This document shows positions 1 to 5,674 of a stretch of DNA of 10,957 nt, piece by piece. Below the pieces are notes generated by a model. The model had not been told where the DNA came from, made no database searches, and saw nothing but the letters and a program-made list of their open reading frames with translations. Position 1 is the first letter of the stretch, and each line of letters opens with the position of its first letter. The translations under genes were made by a program, and so were the position numbers. The stretch spans positions 1 through 10,957 of the forward strand of contig JAGLLQ010000157.1 in assembly GCA_023140455.1 (NCBI GenBank). The letters run 5' to 3'. The DNA comes from Desulfobacteraceae bacterium. GTDB taxonomy: Bacteria; Desulfobacterota; Desulfobacteria; Desulfobacterales; Desulfobacteraceae.

Positions 1-261
1 CACTTGCCCTTACTTTTTTTTCTGTGTTGCTTCTTTTGTCCCTGATAAAGTTATAAACATAATTTACATCACTGTAGATTATTTTTTTATAAAACTGTGT
101 ATATCGTTGCTCTGTTTCTTTTATTGCCTCTTTATTTTGTTTTTGCATATTATAGGCTAAAAACAATGTAAAAATTATTGCCATAACACCAATAGCAAGC
201 ACTACGATTAATAAAGCTGCCCCTGCAATAGTCTTTGGATTTATTATGTCTTTTATTTTCA
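1..261 (-). CDS. N-terminus of a membrane-anchored protein, probably a sensor (partial)
   Basis: The gene runs off the left edge of the window, so only about 87 N-terminal residues are visible. They begin MKIKDIINPKTIAG, followed by one hydrophobic segment at about residues 14-38 and then a polar, probably helical region rich in K, E and Q. A short positively charged start, one membrane helix and a KETEQRY...NFIRDKR-like stretch resemble the N-termini of Cache-domain chemoreceptors, histidine kinases or cyclases, but no output domain is visible, so the class is inference. The start at 261 is preferred because the promoter at 299-327 predicts transcription from about 292. An in-frame ATG at 282 would add seven residues but leave only a leader of about 10 nt. 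Neither start has a good Shine-Dalgarno. The gene diverges from the genes at 358 and 556. Confidence 0.6.
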
Positions 262-274
262 TTTTTTTAAATAC

Positions 275-303
275 TTTACCATTCTGTTTTAATTAGTTAA
301 TAT
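275..303 (+). promoter_or_regulatory. Promoter for the rightward 358-1419 genes
   Basis: There is a -35 TTTACC (275-280), a 17-nt spacer and a -10 TAATAT (298-303). Transcription would start near 310, giving a leader of about 48 nt before the TTG start at 358. I see no second convincing promoter between 472 and 555, so the DUF89 gene may be co-transcribed. Confidence 0.4.
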
Positions 304-327
304 AGACAGGGAATAAATAAAAGACAA
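299..327 (-). promoter_or_regulatory. Promoter for the leftward membrane-protein gene
   Basis: Read on the minus strand, there is a -35 TTGTCT (322-327), a 17-nt spacer and a -10 TATATT (299-304). The predicted start is near 292. The -10 occupies almost the same bases as the -10 of the rightward promoter at 275-303. Confidence 0.45.
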
Positions 328-357
328 TAATAAAAATTTGAAATAAAGAGGAAAGCT

Positions 358-471
358 TTGAGTAAAACAAAAGCAAAATTCAGTTTTTTTAAAATATTTA
401 TTAAATTTTTTGCCTGGTATTCAAAAGGTATGGAGAAAGCAGCAAAAAAGAACAATTTCTGTGGGACATGA
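358..471 (+). CDS. Candidate small basic protein, 37 aa, TTG start
   Basis: This short frame opens with TTG at 358, preceded by AGAGG with a 6-nt spacer, a well-placed Shine-Dalgarno. It ends with TGA at 469-471. The product has a Lys-rich start (SKTKAKF), an aromatic/hydrophobic core at about residues 8-20 containing FFKIFIKFFAWYSKG, a basic stretch EKAAKKNN and a C-terminal FCGT with a single Cys. The pattern of a basic amphipathic helix and a short Cys-containing tail does not look like random AT-rich translation, in which stops would be frequent. I do not recognise a named family and infer no function. It lies 84 nt upstream of the DUF89 gene on the same strand and may share its transcript. 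It could still be chance: it is short and lacks an ATG. Confidence 0.45.
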   Translation: MSKTKAKFSFFKIFIKFFAWYSKGMEKAAKKNNFCGT

Positions 472-555
472 CGGATAAAAAGATAAAACTCTGTCAGGGT
501 TTTAAGCTTGTATGCCCTTCTAATAATTTCTTTAAAAAAATTTCTCTGGAGGATT

Positions 556-1419
556 ATGAAGATATATAATGATTGCTTTCCTTGCATTTTAAGGGGCTCT
601 CTTGATGCAGCACGGCTTTCCACTGATGATGAAATTGTTCATCGGAAAATAATGGAAAAAACCATGGAAAAATTAAGTTCAGCCAGGCTCTATGATCCGC
701 CACCGATTATTGCACAGTATACTCAGAGACAAATAAAAGAAATTACCGGCATCAGTGACCCATATAAAAAGTTGAAAGTAAAATATAATCAATTTGCAAA
801 AAGAATTCTGCCTGAACTTGAAACCATGGTTAACAATTCAGATGATCCTTTTGCAATGGCAGTAAAAATTGCCATTGCCGGAAATATAATTGACTTTGGA
901 GCAATGTCTGACAAAGGAGAAGACCTTTTTTTCAATGATATTAAAACAACAATTAATGGTGGAATAAAAGGAAACATTCCTATATTGCAGGAAAGGGTTG
1001 AAAAAGCTGAGAAAGTTTTGTGGCTTGGAGATAATACAGGAGAAATTGTTCTTGACAGATTATTGCTGGAACAGGTTGGTACCAAAAAGGTAACTTATGT
1101 TGTTCGCGGTGAAGCAATTTTAAATGATGCAACAATGGAAGATGCCGTTGATGCAGGACTTACTGAAATTGTCAGGGTGATTGATAATGGAGTTGATATC
1201 CCGGGAACTGTTCTTTCATGTTGTTCTGAAGAATTTAGAGATGAGTTTAAAAAGGCTGATTTGATTATTTCAAAAGGACAGGGAAATTTTGAAACGCTTG
1301 ATCATGATGATAAAAGAACAGTTTTTCTTTTTAAGGTAAAATGTAAAGTTGTTGCAGATAATTCAGGGTTTAAAGAAGGTGACAGTGTAGTGTTTATGCC
1401 TTCTGAAAAATTAGATTAA
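556..1419 (+). CDS. DUF89 / ARMT1-like metal-dependent phosphatase, 287 aa
   Basis: The protein matches the DUF89 family (damage-control phosphatase, ARMT1-like), whose members are cytosolic metal-dependent phosphatases thought to remove damaged or excess phosphometabolites. Visible landmarks are an N-terminal CFPC pair (Cys7, Cys10) typical of stand-alone prokaryotic members, GNIID (109-113), the acidic metal site GDNTGE (158-163), LND (189-191), SKGQGN (239-244), and a C-terminal VVADNSG segment. The length suits a single-domain member. The start at 556 is chosen because GGAGG sits 3 nt before it and the frame then begins MKIYNDCFPC, as the family does; an upstream in-frame ATG at 508 lacks this and adds an unlikely leader. 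The natural substrate cannot be deduced. The gene converges on queC across a palindromic spacer, and no simple terminator follows it. Confidence 0.85.
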   Translation: MKIYNDCFPCILRGSLDAARLSTDDEIVHRKIMEKTMEKLSSARLYDPPPIIAQYTQRQIKEITGISDPYKKLKVKYNQFAKRILPELETMVNNSDDPFAMAVKIAIAGNIIDFGAMSDKGEDLFFNDIKTTINGGIKGNIPILQERVEKAEKVLWLGDNTGEIVLDRLLLEQVGTKKVTYVVRGEAILNDATMEDAVDAGLTEIVRVIDNGVDIPGTVLSCCSEEFRDEFKKADLIISKGQGNFETLDHDDKRTVFLFKVKCKVVADNSGFKEGDSVVFMPSEKLD

Positions 1420-1494
1420 TATATATGTCATTGTAATAAGTCCCAAAACCATTTTTCTATGTAATATTCTATACAAACCTTGGTCTAATTCCGA

Positions 1495-1663
1495 TCAGGA
1501 TATCTTTCCTTCCGCGTTTGAACATTTTGAAAGTTCTAAATTCCCTTCGCTAAACAGCAAGAACTCGGACATAAATGTCCTCAGACAACTTGCTGTTCTT
1601 AACGCTCCGATCATTAAGAACTTTTACAAAATATCAAACTAATGCTCAGGAAAGATATCCTGA
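1495..1663. repeat. Large imperfect inverted repeat, nested palindrome (about 169 bp)
   Basis: The outer arms are a perfect 16-bp inverted pair, TCAGGATATCTTTCCT (1495-1510) and its complement (1648-1663). Moving inward, further paired blocks are AAGTTCT (1531-1537) with 1617-1623, and CAGCAAG (1555-1561) with CTTGCTG (1589-1595). The centre is the palindrome GGACATAAATGTCC (1567-1580). The block centres drift by a few bases (1579, 1577, 1575, 1573.5), as expected of an imperfect long stem with small bulges. A local alternative hairpin, GTTCTTAA/TTAAGAAC (1595-1602/1614-1621), can form inside the right arm. It could be a MITE-like element, a REP-type repeat or the template of a structured RNA. 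Confidence 0.75.
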
Positions 1664-1710
1664 CCTGTGTTGAGCAAATTGGAATATCCTATATTCACCG
1701 GATCATTTAG

Positions 1711-1900
1711 CACATACCCATAACCCAATAGAATATTGCGTTATCATCCAGTGGAGGTTTGGTTGATTTGTGCGCGTTGATTTTTAGAATTTTTACTGCT
1801 TAGTGTAGCAAATTTAGAACCTGTTAATTCGAAGAGAGGCGCGTGCCCCAACTTTCCAAACTAATGCGCACAAGGTAATCAGACCGCAACGGGTTATTGT
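1711..1900. repeat. Second, weaker inverted repeat of the same spacer
   Basis: ATAACCC (1720-1726) pairs with GGGTTAT (1891-1897), and TTGTGCGC (1768-1775) pairs with GCGCACAA (1866-1873). GGTTTGG at about 1757 faces CCAAAC at about 1856. The pairing is interrupted and its centres differ by about 12 bp, so this is a degraded or bulged structure. The motif CAAACTAATGC at 1857-1867 also occurs in the right arm of the first repeat (1635-1645), in both cases directly before the arm sequence, which suggests the two belong to one element or family. Confidence 0.5.
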
Positions 1901-1941
1901 GATATAGGAAGTATAAAGATCATAGCATTTAAAAATTATTG

Positions 1942-2628
1942 CTATTGATAAAGAGTTGGGTCTTTTACTCCTGCTTCTTGAAAACCTTTTTTTCTTTGCA
2001 GGCAGGAGTCACATGCTCCACATGCCCTGCCTTCAGAGTCTGGATCATAACAACTTAAAGTCAATGAATAATCTACGTTCAGACTGGTTCCCTTTTTGAT
2101 AATCTGGGCTTTTGTGAGGTTTATTAAAGGGGTTTTGATTTTTATTGTGGTGTCACCCGTAACTCCGGCTTTAGTCGCGAGATTTGCCATGTTTTCAAAG
2201 GCATTGATATATTCCTGTCTACAATCAGGGTATCCACTGTAATCCATTACATTCACACCAATAAAGATCGTATCTGCCATAAGCACTTCTGCCCAGGCAA
2301 GTGCATATGAAAGAAAGATTGTATTTCTTGCAGGTACATAAGTGATGGGGATTTCATTTTTTTGAGGATGATCTATATTTTGATTTTTTGGAACTTGAAT
2401 ATCATCTGTTAGAGCAGAGCCGCCAATTTTCCCCAGACCGATATCAATGATATAATGCTGTTCAACTTTAAAAAGAGAAGCTATTCTTTTGGCAGCTTTA
2501 AGTTCAGCTACATTGCGCTGATCATAATTAAAGCTCAGGCAATATATTTTATATCCTTCATGGTGGGCAATTGCAGTTACAGTTGAGGAATCTAAACCTC
2601 CACTTAAGAGAACTACTGCGTTTGGCAT
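1942..2628 (-). CDS. queC: 7-cyano-7-deazaguanine (preQ0) synthase QueC
   Basis: QueC converts 7-carboxy-7-deazaguanine to preQ0 with ATP and ammonia, a cytosolic step in queuosine synthesis. The 228-aa protein has the PP-loop ATP motif SGGLDSS (9-15) and a C-terminal zinc site made of Cys193, Cys203, Cys206 and Cys209 (the last three spaced as CGACDSC). Length is normal for the family. The ATG at 2628 follows an AGGAG that lies within the last codons of queE, and the two genes are separated by only 3 nt, so translation is probably coupled. It is the last gene of the queD-queE-queC operon. No strong Rho-independent terminator is visible after its stop; the palindromic spacer beyond may serve that role. 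No anomaly is seen in the sequence. Confidence 0.96.
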   Translation of the reverse strand: MPNAVVLLSGGLDSSTVTAIAHHEGYKIYCLSFNYDQRNVAELKAAKRIASLFKVEQHYIIDIGLGKIGGSALTDDIQVPKNQNIDHPQKNEIPITYVPARNTIFLSYALAWAEVLMADTIFIGVNVMDYSGYPDCRQEYINAFENMANLATKAGVTGDTTIKIKTPLINLTKAQIIKKGTSLNVDYSLTLSCYDPDSEGRACGACDSCLQRKKGFQEAGVKDPTLYQ

Positions 2629-2631
2629 GAT

Positions 2632-3276
2632 TTATACTCCTCTTTTATCTTTATCCCAGATTGTTTTGTGTATCTGTAATGACAGCCTGACATTAAGGTT
2701 ATCATTGAGAATCCAGCTTGCAAGTGTTGCAGGTTTGATCATACTAAATACTGGTGAGAAATGAATTTTTTCTGAATTTACATGAATTATTTCTTTTTTG
2801 AGAAATGATTTTGCAAATTCATAATCCTCTTTTGTTCCTATTACAAATTTTAATTCGTCCTTACTGGTTAGAAAGTTGAGATTAGCTTTCAGGTTATTGC
2901 GGCTTTCTCCACTTGAAGGGCATTTAATGTCCACAATTTTTACGCATTTAGCAGGGACAGTCTGAATACTTATACTGCCATTTGTTTCTAAAAGGACTTT
3001 GTAATTTTTATTGATGAGTTCAGATATTAAAGCAGGAGTGCTGGTTTGGAGTAATGGCTCTCCACCTGTGATTTCAACAAGATTACAATTATAGGATTTG
3101 ATTGCTTTTAAGATATCACCTGAATCCATGGGAAAGGATTCAGATTTTGCATAGAGAGTATCACAATAACTGCAGTTCAGGTTACAGTCGGAAAGTCTGA
3201 TAAAAACACATGGTAAGCCTGCATATGTTGATTCGCCCTGAAGACTGAAAAAAATCTCGCAAACATTAAAAGTCAA
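2632..3276 (-). CDS. queE: 7-carboxy-7-deazaguanine synthase QueE (radical SAM), TTG start
   Basis: QueE is a radical SAM enzyme that contracts 6-carboxy-5,6,7,8-tetrahydropterin to 7-carboxy-7-deazaguanine. The 214-aa protein shows SLQGES (11-16), the 4Fe-4S motif CNLNCSYC (Cys31, Cys35, Cys38), ITGGEPLLQ for SAM binding, a KCPSSGE substrate-side segment, and a C-terminal LQIHKTIWD tail close to the QLHK..W ending of the family. The start is TTG, supported by GGAGG 8 nt upstream and by the frame beginning just before the VCEIFFSLQGE motif; no ATG fits better. It begins 18 nt after queD ends and stops 3 nt before queC. Its last codons carry the queC ribosome binding site. Confidence 0.95.
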   Translation of the reverse strand: MTFNVCEIFFSLQGESTYAGLPCVFIRLSDCNLNCSYCDTLYAKSESFPMDSGDILKAIKSYNCNLVEITGGEPLLQTSTPALISELINKNYKVLLETNGSISIQTVPAKCVKIVDIKCPSSGESRNNLKANLNFLTSKDELKFVIGTKEDYEFAKSFLKKEIIHVNSEKIHFSPVFSMIKPATLASWILNDNLNVRLSLQIHKTIWDKDKRGV

Positions 3277-3294
3277 ATACTATTCCTCCAGAGC

Positions 3295-3675
3295 CTATTC
3301 TTCCCAGTATGTTGCACCACAGCCAGGGCTTTCAAGTACTTTAACTTTGGAAATTTTCGAGTATTCAGTCTTAAAATGCCTTTCCAGCTCTTTAAAAATG
3401 AATTTTGCAATGTTTTCTGAAGTAGCATTAATGCTTCCAAATTCAGCGAGTTGGTTTAAATCTGTATGGTCAAATTTTTCTAAAATCTTTTTTAAGGTTG
3501 ATCTTACATCTCTGAAGTCAATTGCTATGCCGATTTGATTCAGTTTTGTGCATTGAATATAGGCTTCAATTATCCAGTTATGGCCATGCATTCTTGCACA
3601 ATTGCCATCATAACCTCTTAAAGCGTGAGCTGCTGAAAAATGATCTTTTACATATATTTCATATATTTGAGTCAT
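3295..3675 (-). CDS. queD: 6-carboxytetrahydropterin synthase QueD
   Basis: QueD converts dihydroneopterin triphosphate to 6-carboxy-tetrahydropterin, the first committed step of queuosine precursor synthesis. The 126-aa protein carries the zinc ligands His17 (in FSAAH) and His30/His32 (in MHGHN), the catalytic Cys26 in CARMHGH, the Asp69-His70 pair in DHTDLN, and Glu115 in ESPGCGATY. This is the complete active-site set expected of a QueD/PTPS-I enzyme, and the length is typical. The ATG at 3675 is preceded by AGGTGA. It is the first gene of the queDEC operon, transcribed from the promoter at 3703-3731. No folE (GTP cyclohydrolase I) or queF lies in the window, so those steps are encoded elsewhere. 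Confidence 0.95.
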   Translation of the reverse strand: MTQIYEIYVKDHFSAAHALRGYDGNCARMHGHNWIIEAYIQCTKLNQIGIAIDFRDVRSTLKKILEKFDHTDLNQLAEFGSINATSENIAKFIFKELERHFKTEYSKISKVKVLESPGCGATYWEE

Positions 3676-3702
3676 AAGTTCACCTATATATTTTTTGAGA
3701 GA

Positions 3703-3731
3703 ATTATAACACAGTGTTAATTATTAAGCAA
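3703..3731 (-). promoter_or_regulatory. Promoter of the queDEC operon
   Basis: On the minus strand there is a -35 TTGCTT (3726-3731), a 17-nt spacer and a perfect -10 TATAAT (3703-3708). Transcription would start near 3696, giving a leader of about 20 nt. That is too short for a preQ1 riboswitch, so control, if any, should be at initiation. Confidence 0.7.
3707..3719. promoter_or_regulatory. Operator-like palindrome in the queDEC promoter
   Basis: TAACAC-A-GTGTTA is a perfect 6-1-6 inverted repeat. It covers the upstream edge of the -10 and the adjoining spacer, exactly where a dimeric repressor would block RNA polymerase. The regulator is unknown, and no regulator gene lies nearby. Confidence 0.4.
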
Positions 3732-3771
3732 AAAAAGTTAATAAGAATAAGTTGATATACCGTTTAAAATC

Positions 3772-3800
3772 AAAAAAGCCCCTTTATAAAAAAGGGGCTT
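3772..3800 (-). terminator. Rho-independent terminator after tRNA-Met
   Basis: On the minus strand the 10-bp stem AAGCCCCTTT/AAAGGGGCTT closes a 5-nt loop (3776-3800) and runs into a T tract (3772-3777). It starts 10 nt after the tRNA 3' end and lies upstream of the que promoter, so it isolates the tRNA from queDEC. Confidence 0.85.
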
Positions 3801-3809
3801 ATCGTTTAT

Positions 3810-3886
3810 TGGTAGCGACGCAGAGATTTGAACTCCGGACCCTGCGGATATGAGCCGCATGCTCTAACCAACTGAGCTACGTCGCC
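3810..3886 (-). tRNA. tRNA-Met(CAT), elongator type
   Basis: This is a complete 77-nt cloverleaf with encoded CCA. The acceptor stem is GGCGACG/CGTCGCT, the D-arm GCTC...GAGC, the anticodon stem TGCGG/CCGCA with loop CTCATAT (anticodon CAT), the variable loop GGGTC, and the T-arm CGGAG/CTCTG with loop TTCAAAT; the discriminator is A. The anticodon stem lacks the three G:C pairs of initiator tRNA, and GGCGACGTAGCTCAG resembles elongator Met. A CAT tRNA could also be tRNA-Ile2 modified by TilS, but its acceptor stem usually differs. The first pair is G1:U72, a wobble where G:C is usual. It has its own promoter upstream and a terminator downstream, making it a single-gene unit. Confidence 0.93.
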
Positions 3887-3899
3887 AAAAAACCTGGAA

Positions 3900-3928
3900 T
3901 TTATATCATTCATATAACTTAATGTCAA
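3900..3928 (-). promoter_or_regulatory. Promoter of tRNA-Met
   Basis: A consensus -35 TTGACA (3923-3928), a 17-nt spacer and -10 TATAAA (3900-3905) sit just upstream of the tRNA. Transcription would begin near 3893, about 7 nt before the mature 5' end. Confidence 0.75.
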
Positions 3929-3952
3929 TAAAAATATTTATAGGTGAGGCTA

Positions 3953-3995
3953 AAAAAACAAATGGGACTCTTAATAGAGTCCCATTTGTTTTTTT
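3953..3995 (-). terminator. Strong Rho-independent terminator of the dnaJ-like/hpt/DUF3426 run
   Basis: A 12-bp core stem, CAAATGGGACTC/GAGTCCCATTTG, closes a 6-nt loop (3971-3976). A-tract and T-tract flanks extend the pairing to 18 bp. The structure works in either direction, but only the minus-strand gene ending at 4006 needs it. Confidence 0.9.
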
Positions 3996-4005
3996 CTAAT
4001 AAACT

Positions 4006-5658
4006 TTATTTTTTCTTCATTCTATCAAACGCGGTAACTGTCACAGTATAATTTTCTAATTCCTCGGGGAGACCTGAAAAAACTAACATAAAGGGAACAC
4101 CTTCATTGGCTTTAATGTTAAGATTTGCACCCTGTTCTCCATCTTTTCTTTGAAGAATTCTTTCTATAGCGCCAACACTCAATGATGACAATTGTCCTTC
4201 AGGAATTTTATTACCACAGAAGACTTTCTTCTTTTTTGCAATAACCCCGCCTTTTGCAATAAGCGTCCCTTCGACCTGAACATGATTTAGTGGTATTGTT
4301 GATTCATTTGTAATTTTACCAGTGATAACAAAGAGCTTTCCAGTGTTTTCATTATTGACATATCTCCCATTCAGGCTTTGGTTATTGATAGTTGCCCATA
4401 CAGGAATTTGATCCATTTTAGAAGAATCAAGCAGATTTTTTACGATTGAAAAATTTATCTTTGAGAAATCAATGCTCTTGGTAAAGCCTCCTGTTATCAT
4501 GAAGGCTCCATATCCAACACAAAGTAACAGAAGAATTACCAGCAGTGCTTTAAAAAGTTTGCTTGGTTTCTTTTTGGGTTTTGCAGACGTGTCTTCAAGA
4601 GTTTTGTCATCATCATAGTCATCATCAATGATGTCATCATCTGCATATTCCTTCTCATCATCTTCATATTCTTCTATTTCATAGTCATCATCTTCTTCAA
4701 ACTCATCTACTTCTTCTATCTCATAGTTGTCGTCTTCATCATCACCAATATCATCAATGACATCGTCATCAATTTCCAGGCCGCTGGATTCATATTGATC
4801 ACTGTCATCTGATTCTTCAATTATATCTAAGGAAGCATCTTCTATATCTAAGGAAGCATCTTCGCTTACAACTTCTTCATCAAAGCTTTCATCATCAAGA
4901 GATAGTTCAAAATCTTCTTCTCCAGGAGCTTCTTGTTCCTCGTCAATTGCTTCTGATTCTATAGAAGGCTCATCCAATGTAATATCTTCTTCGATATCAA
5001 ACTTTTCTTCTTCGTCAAGTTCAAATTCAAACTCAAAGTCATCAACATCGTCATTGCTCAGGTCTTCATCGGCCACAGGTTCAGGTTCTGGTTCTATGGC
5101 TTGCTCTGTCTCAGGTGCAGCAGAATCTTTTTTGAGATCAGAATCAGCATCAAGGTCAATTTCTTCTCCCTGGTCCAGATTTAAATTGATTTCAGTATCA
5201 AGCTCCATATCTTCAAGCTCACCACCGCTATCGGTATCAAGCTCTATGCCTGTATCCATATCTTCATCGAAATTCATACCTGTGTCCATACCAGGCATGT
5301 TGTTACCCATATCTATTCCGCCGTCATCAAATCCTGTGTCGTCATCACCAAGGTCTAACCCACCTTCATCCATGTCCTCATCTTCTTCTTCAACATCCAG
5401 CTCAAGCCCATCATCATCTGGCTCTGGTTCGGATTTTTGAAAACTGCCCGGGCCATCTGCTCCAACATTTTCTTCGCTGTCAAAATATCCTTGCTGTGAA
5501 GGAAGGGGTGGTGAAACTTCTGTTTTTCCTAGAGCTTGAGGAGGGTAGGCAGTAAAGATGTGTTTACATACACAACATCTTACTTTAGAACCAGTTGCTT
5601 TTAAAAGAGATTCATCTAATCTGAATTTTGTTGAACATTCTTTACAGATGATAATCAT
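4006..5658 (-). CDS. MJ0042 zinc-finger / DUF3426 membrane protein with a long acidic region, 550 aa
   Basis: Residues 1-36 form an MJ0042-type finger with two CxxC pairs (Cys5/Cys8 and Cys28/Cys31, next to KVRC and KHIF). Residues about 75-357 are dominated by Asp and Glu and are surely disordered, with a perfect internal repeat EDASLDI (266-272, 273-279). A Lys-rich patch PKKKPSK (361-367) precedes a single membrane helix (about 368-390). Residues about 415-545 match DUF3426: GKLFVITGKITNES, VEGTLIAKGG, and an ending VTVTAFDR. Family knowledge gives this architecture (finger, linker, TM, DUF3426) in proteobacteria without an established function. Topology is inferred: the finger and acidic region are cytoplasmic, the DUF3426 domain periplasmic. 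The ATG at 5658 has AAGGGG about 6 nt upstream. It starts 16 nt after hpt and ends just before a strong terminator, as the last gene of its run. Confidence 0.85.
   Translation of the reverse strand: MIIICKECSTKFRLDESLLKATGSKVRCCVCKHIFTAYPPQALGKTEVSPPLPSQQGYFDSEENVGADGPGSFQKSEPEPDDDGLELDVEEEDEDMDEGGLDLGDDDTGFDDGGIDMGNNMPGMDTGMNFDEDMDTGIELDTDSGGELEDMELDTEINLNLDQGEEIDLDADSDLKKDSAAPETEQAIEPEPEPVADEDLSNDDVDDFEFEFELDEEEKFDIEEDITLDEPSIESEAIDEEQEAPGEEDFELSLDDESFDEEVVSEDASLDIEDASLDIIEESDDSDQYESSGLEIDDDVIDDIGDDEDDNYEIEEVDEFEEDDDYEIEEYEDDEKEYADDDIIDDDYDDDKTLEDTSAKPKKKPSKLFKALLVILLLLCVGYGAFMITGGFTKSIDFSKINFSIVKNLLDSSKMDQIPVWATINNQSLNGRYVNNENTGKLFVITGKITNESTIPLNHVQVEGTLIAKGGVIAKKKKVFCGNKIPEGQLSSLSVGAIERILQRKDGEQGANLNIKANEGVPFMLVFSGLPEELENYTVTVTAFDRMKKK
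4822..4863. repeat. Perfect tandem duplication, 2 x 21 bp, in frame
   Basis: The unit TATATCTAAGGAAGCATCTTC occurs twice in a row (4822-4842, 4843-4863) with no mismatch. It encodes the doubled EDASLDI heptapeptide of the acidic region, and 21 bp keeps the frame. Exact identity suggests a recent slippage event. Confidence 0.9.
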
Positions 5659-5674
5659 GGACTACCCCTTATAT

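Larger units (their letters stand above)
1420..1941. other. 522-bp spacer between convergent genes, rich in inverted repeats
   Basis: No convincing gene lies here: every frame is broken and there are no SD-led starts of useful length. The spacer holds two large imperfect inverted repeats (1495-1663 and 1711-1900), described separately, which share the 11-mer CAAACTAATGC at 1635-1645 and 1857-1867. It includes patches that look more GC-rich than its surroundings, such as 1836-1850. Short open stretches exist, for example a 22-codon frame at 1642-1710 (+) and a 30-codon frame without a start that ends at 1707 (-), but they lie inside the repeats. Its position between two 3' ends is typical of mobile or structured intergenic repeats. 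Confidence 0.7.

Noticed and set aside
297..623. 108-codon open frame (-) across 297-623
   Set aside because: It overlaps both the promoter region and the 5' end of the well-supported DUF89 gene, and its product is low-complexity Phe/Leu/Lys sequence typical of AT-rich shadow translation.
1711..1760. Integron attC site suspected in the palindromic spacer (GTTATGG-like core on the minus strand)
   Set aside because: The core does not fit GTTRRRY, and no integrase or cassette structure is present.
1912..1950. ATAGCA/TGCTAT inverted repeat after the queC stop as a terminator
   Set aside because: The stem is only 6 bp with a 12-nt AT-rich loop and no T tract, so it is too weak to claim.
5054..5440. 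128-codon open frame (+) made mostly of Ser and Pro
   Set aside because: It is the reverse complement of the Asp/Glu-rich codons of the DUF3426 gene; GAT/GAA codons read backwards give Ser-rich strings. It has no ribosome binding site.
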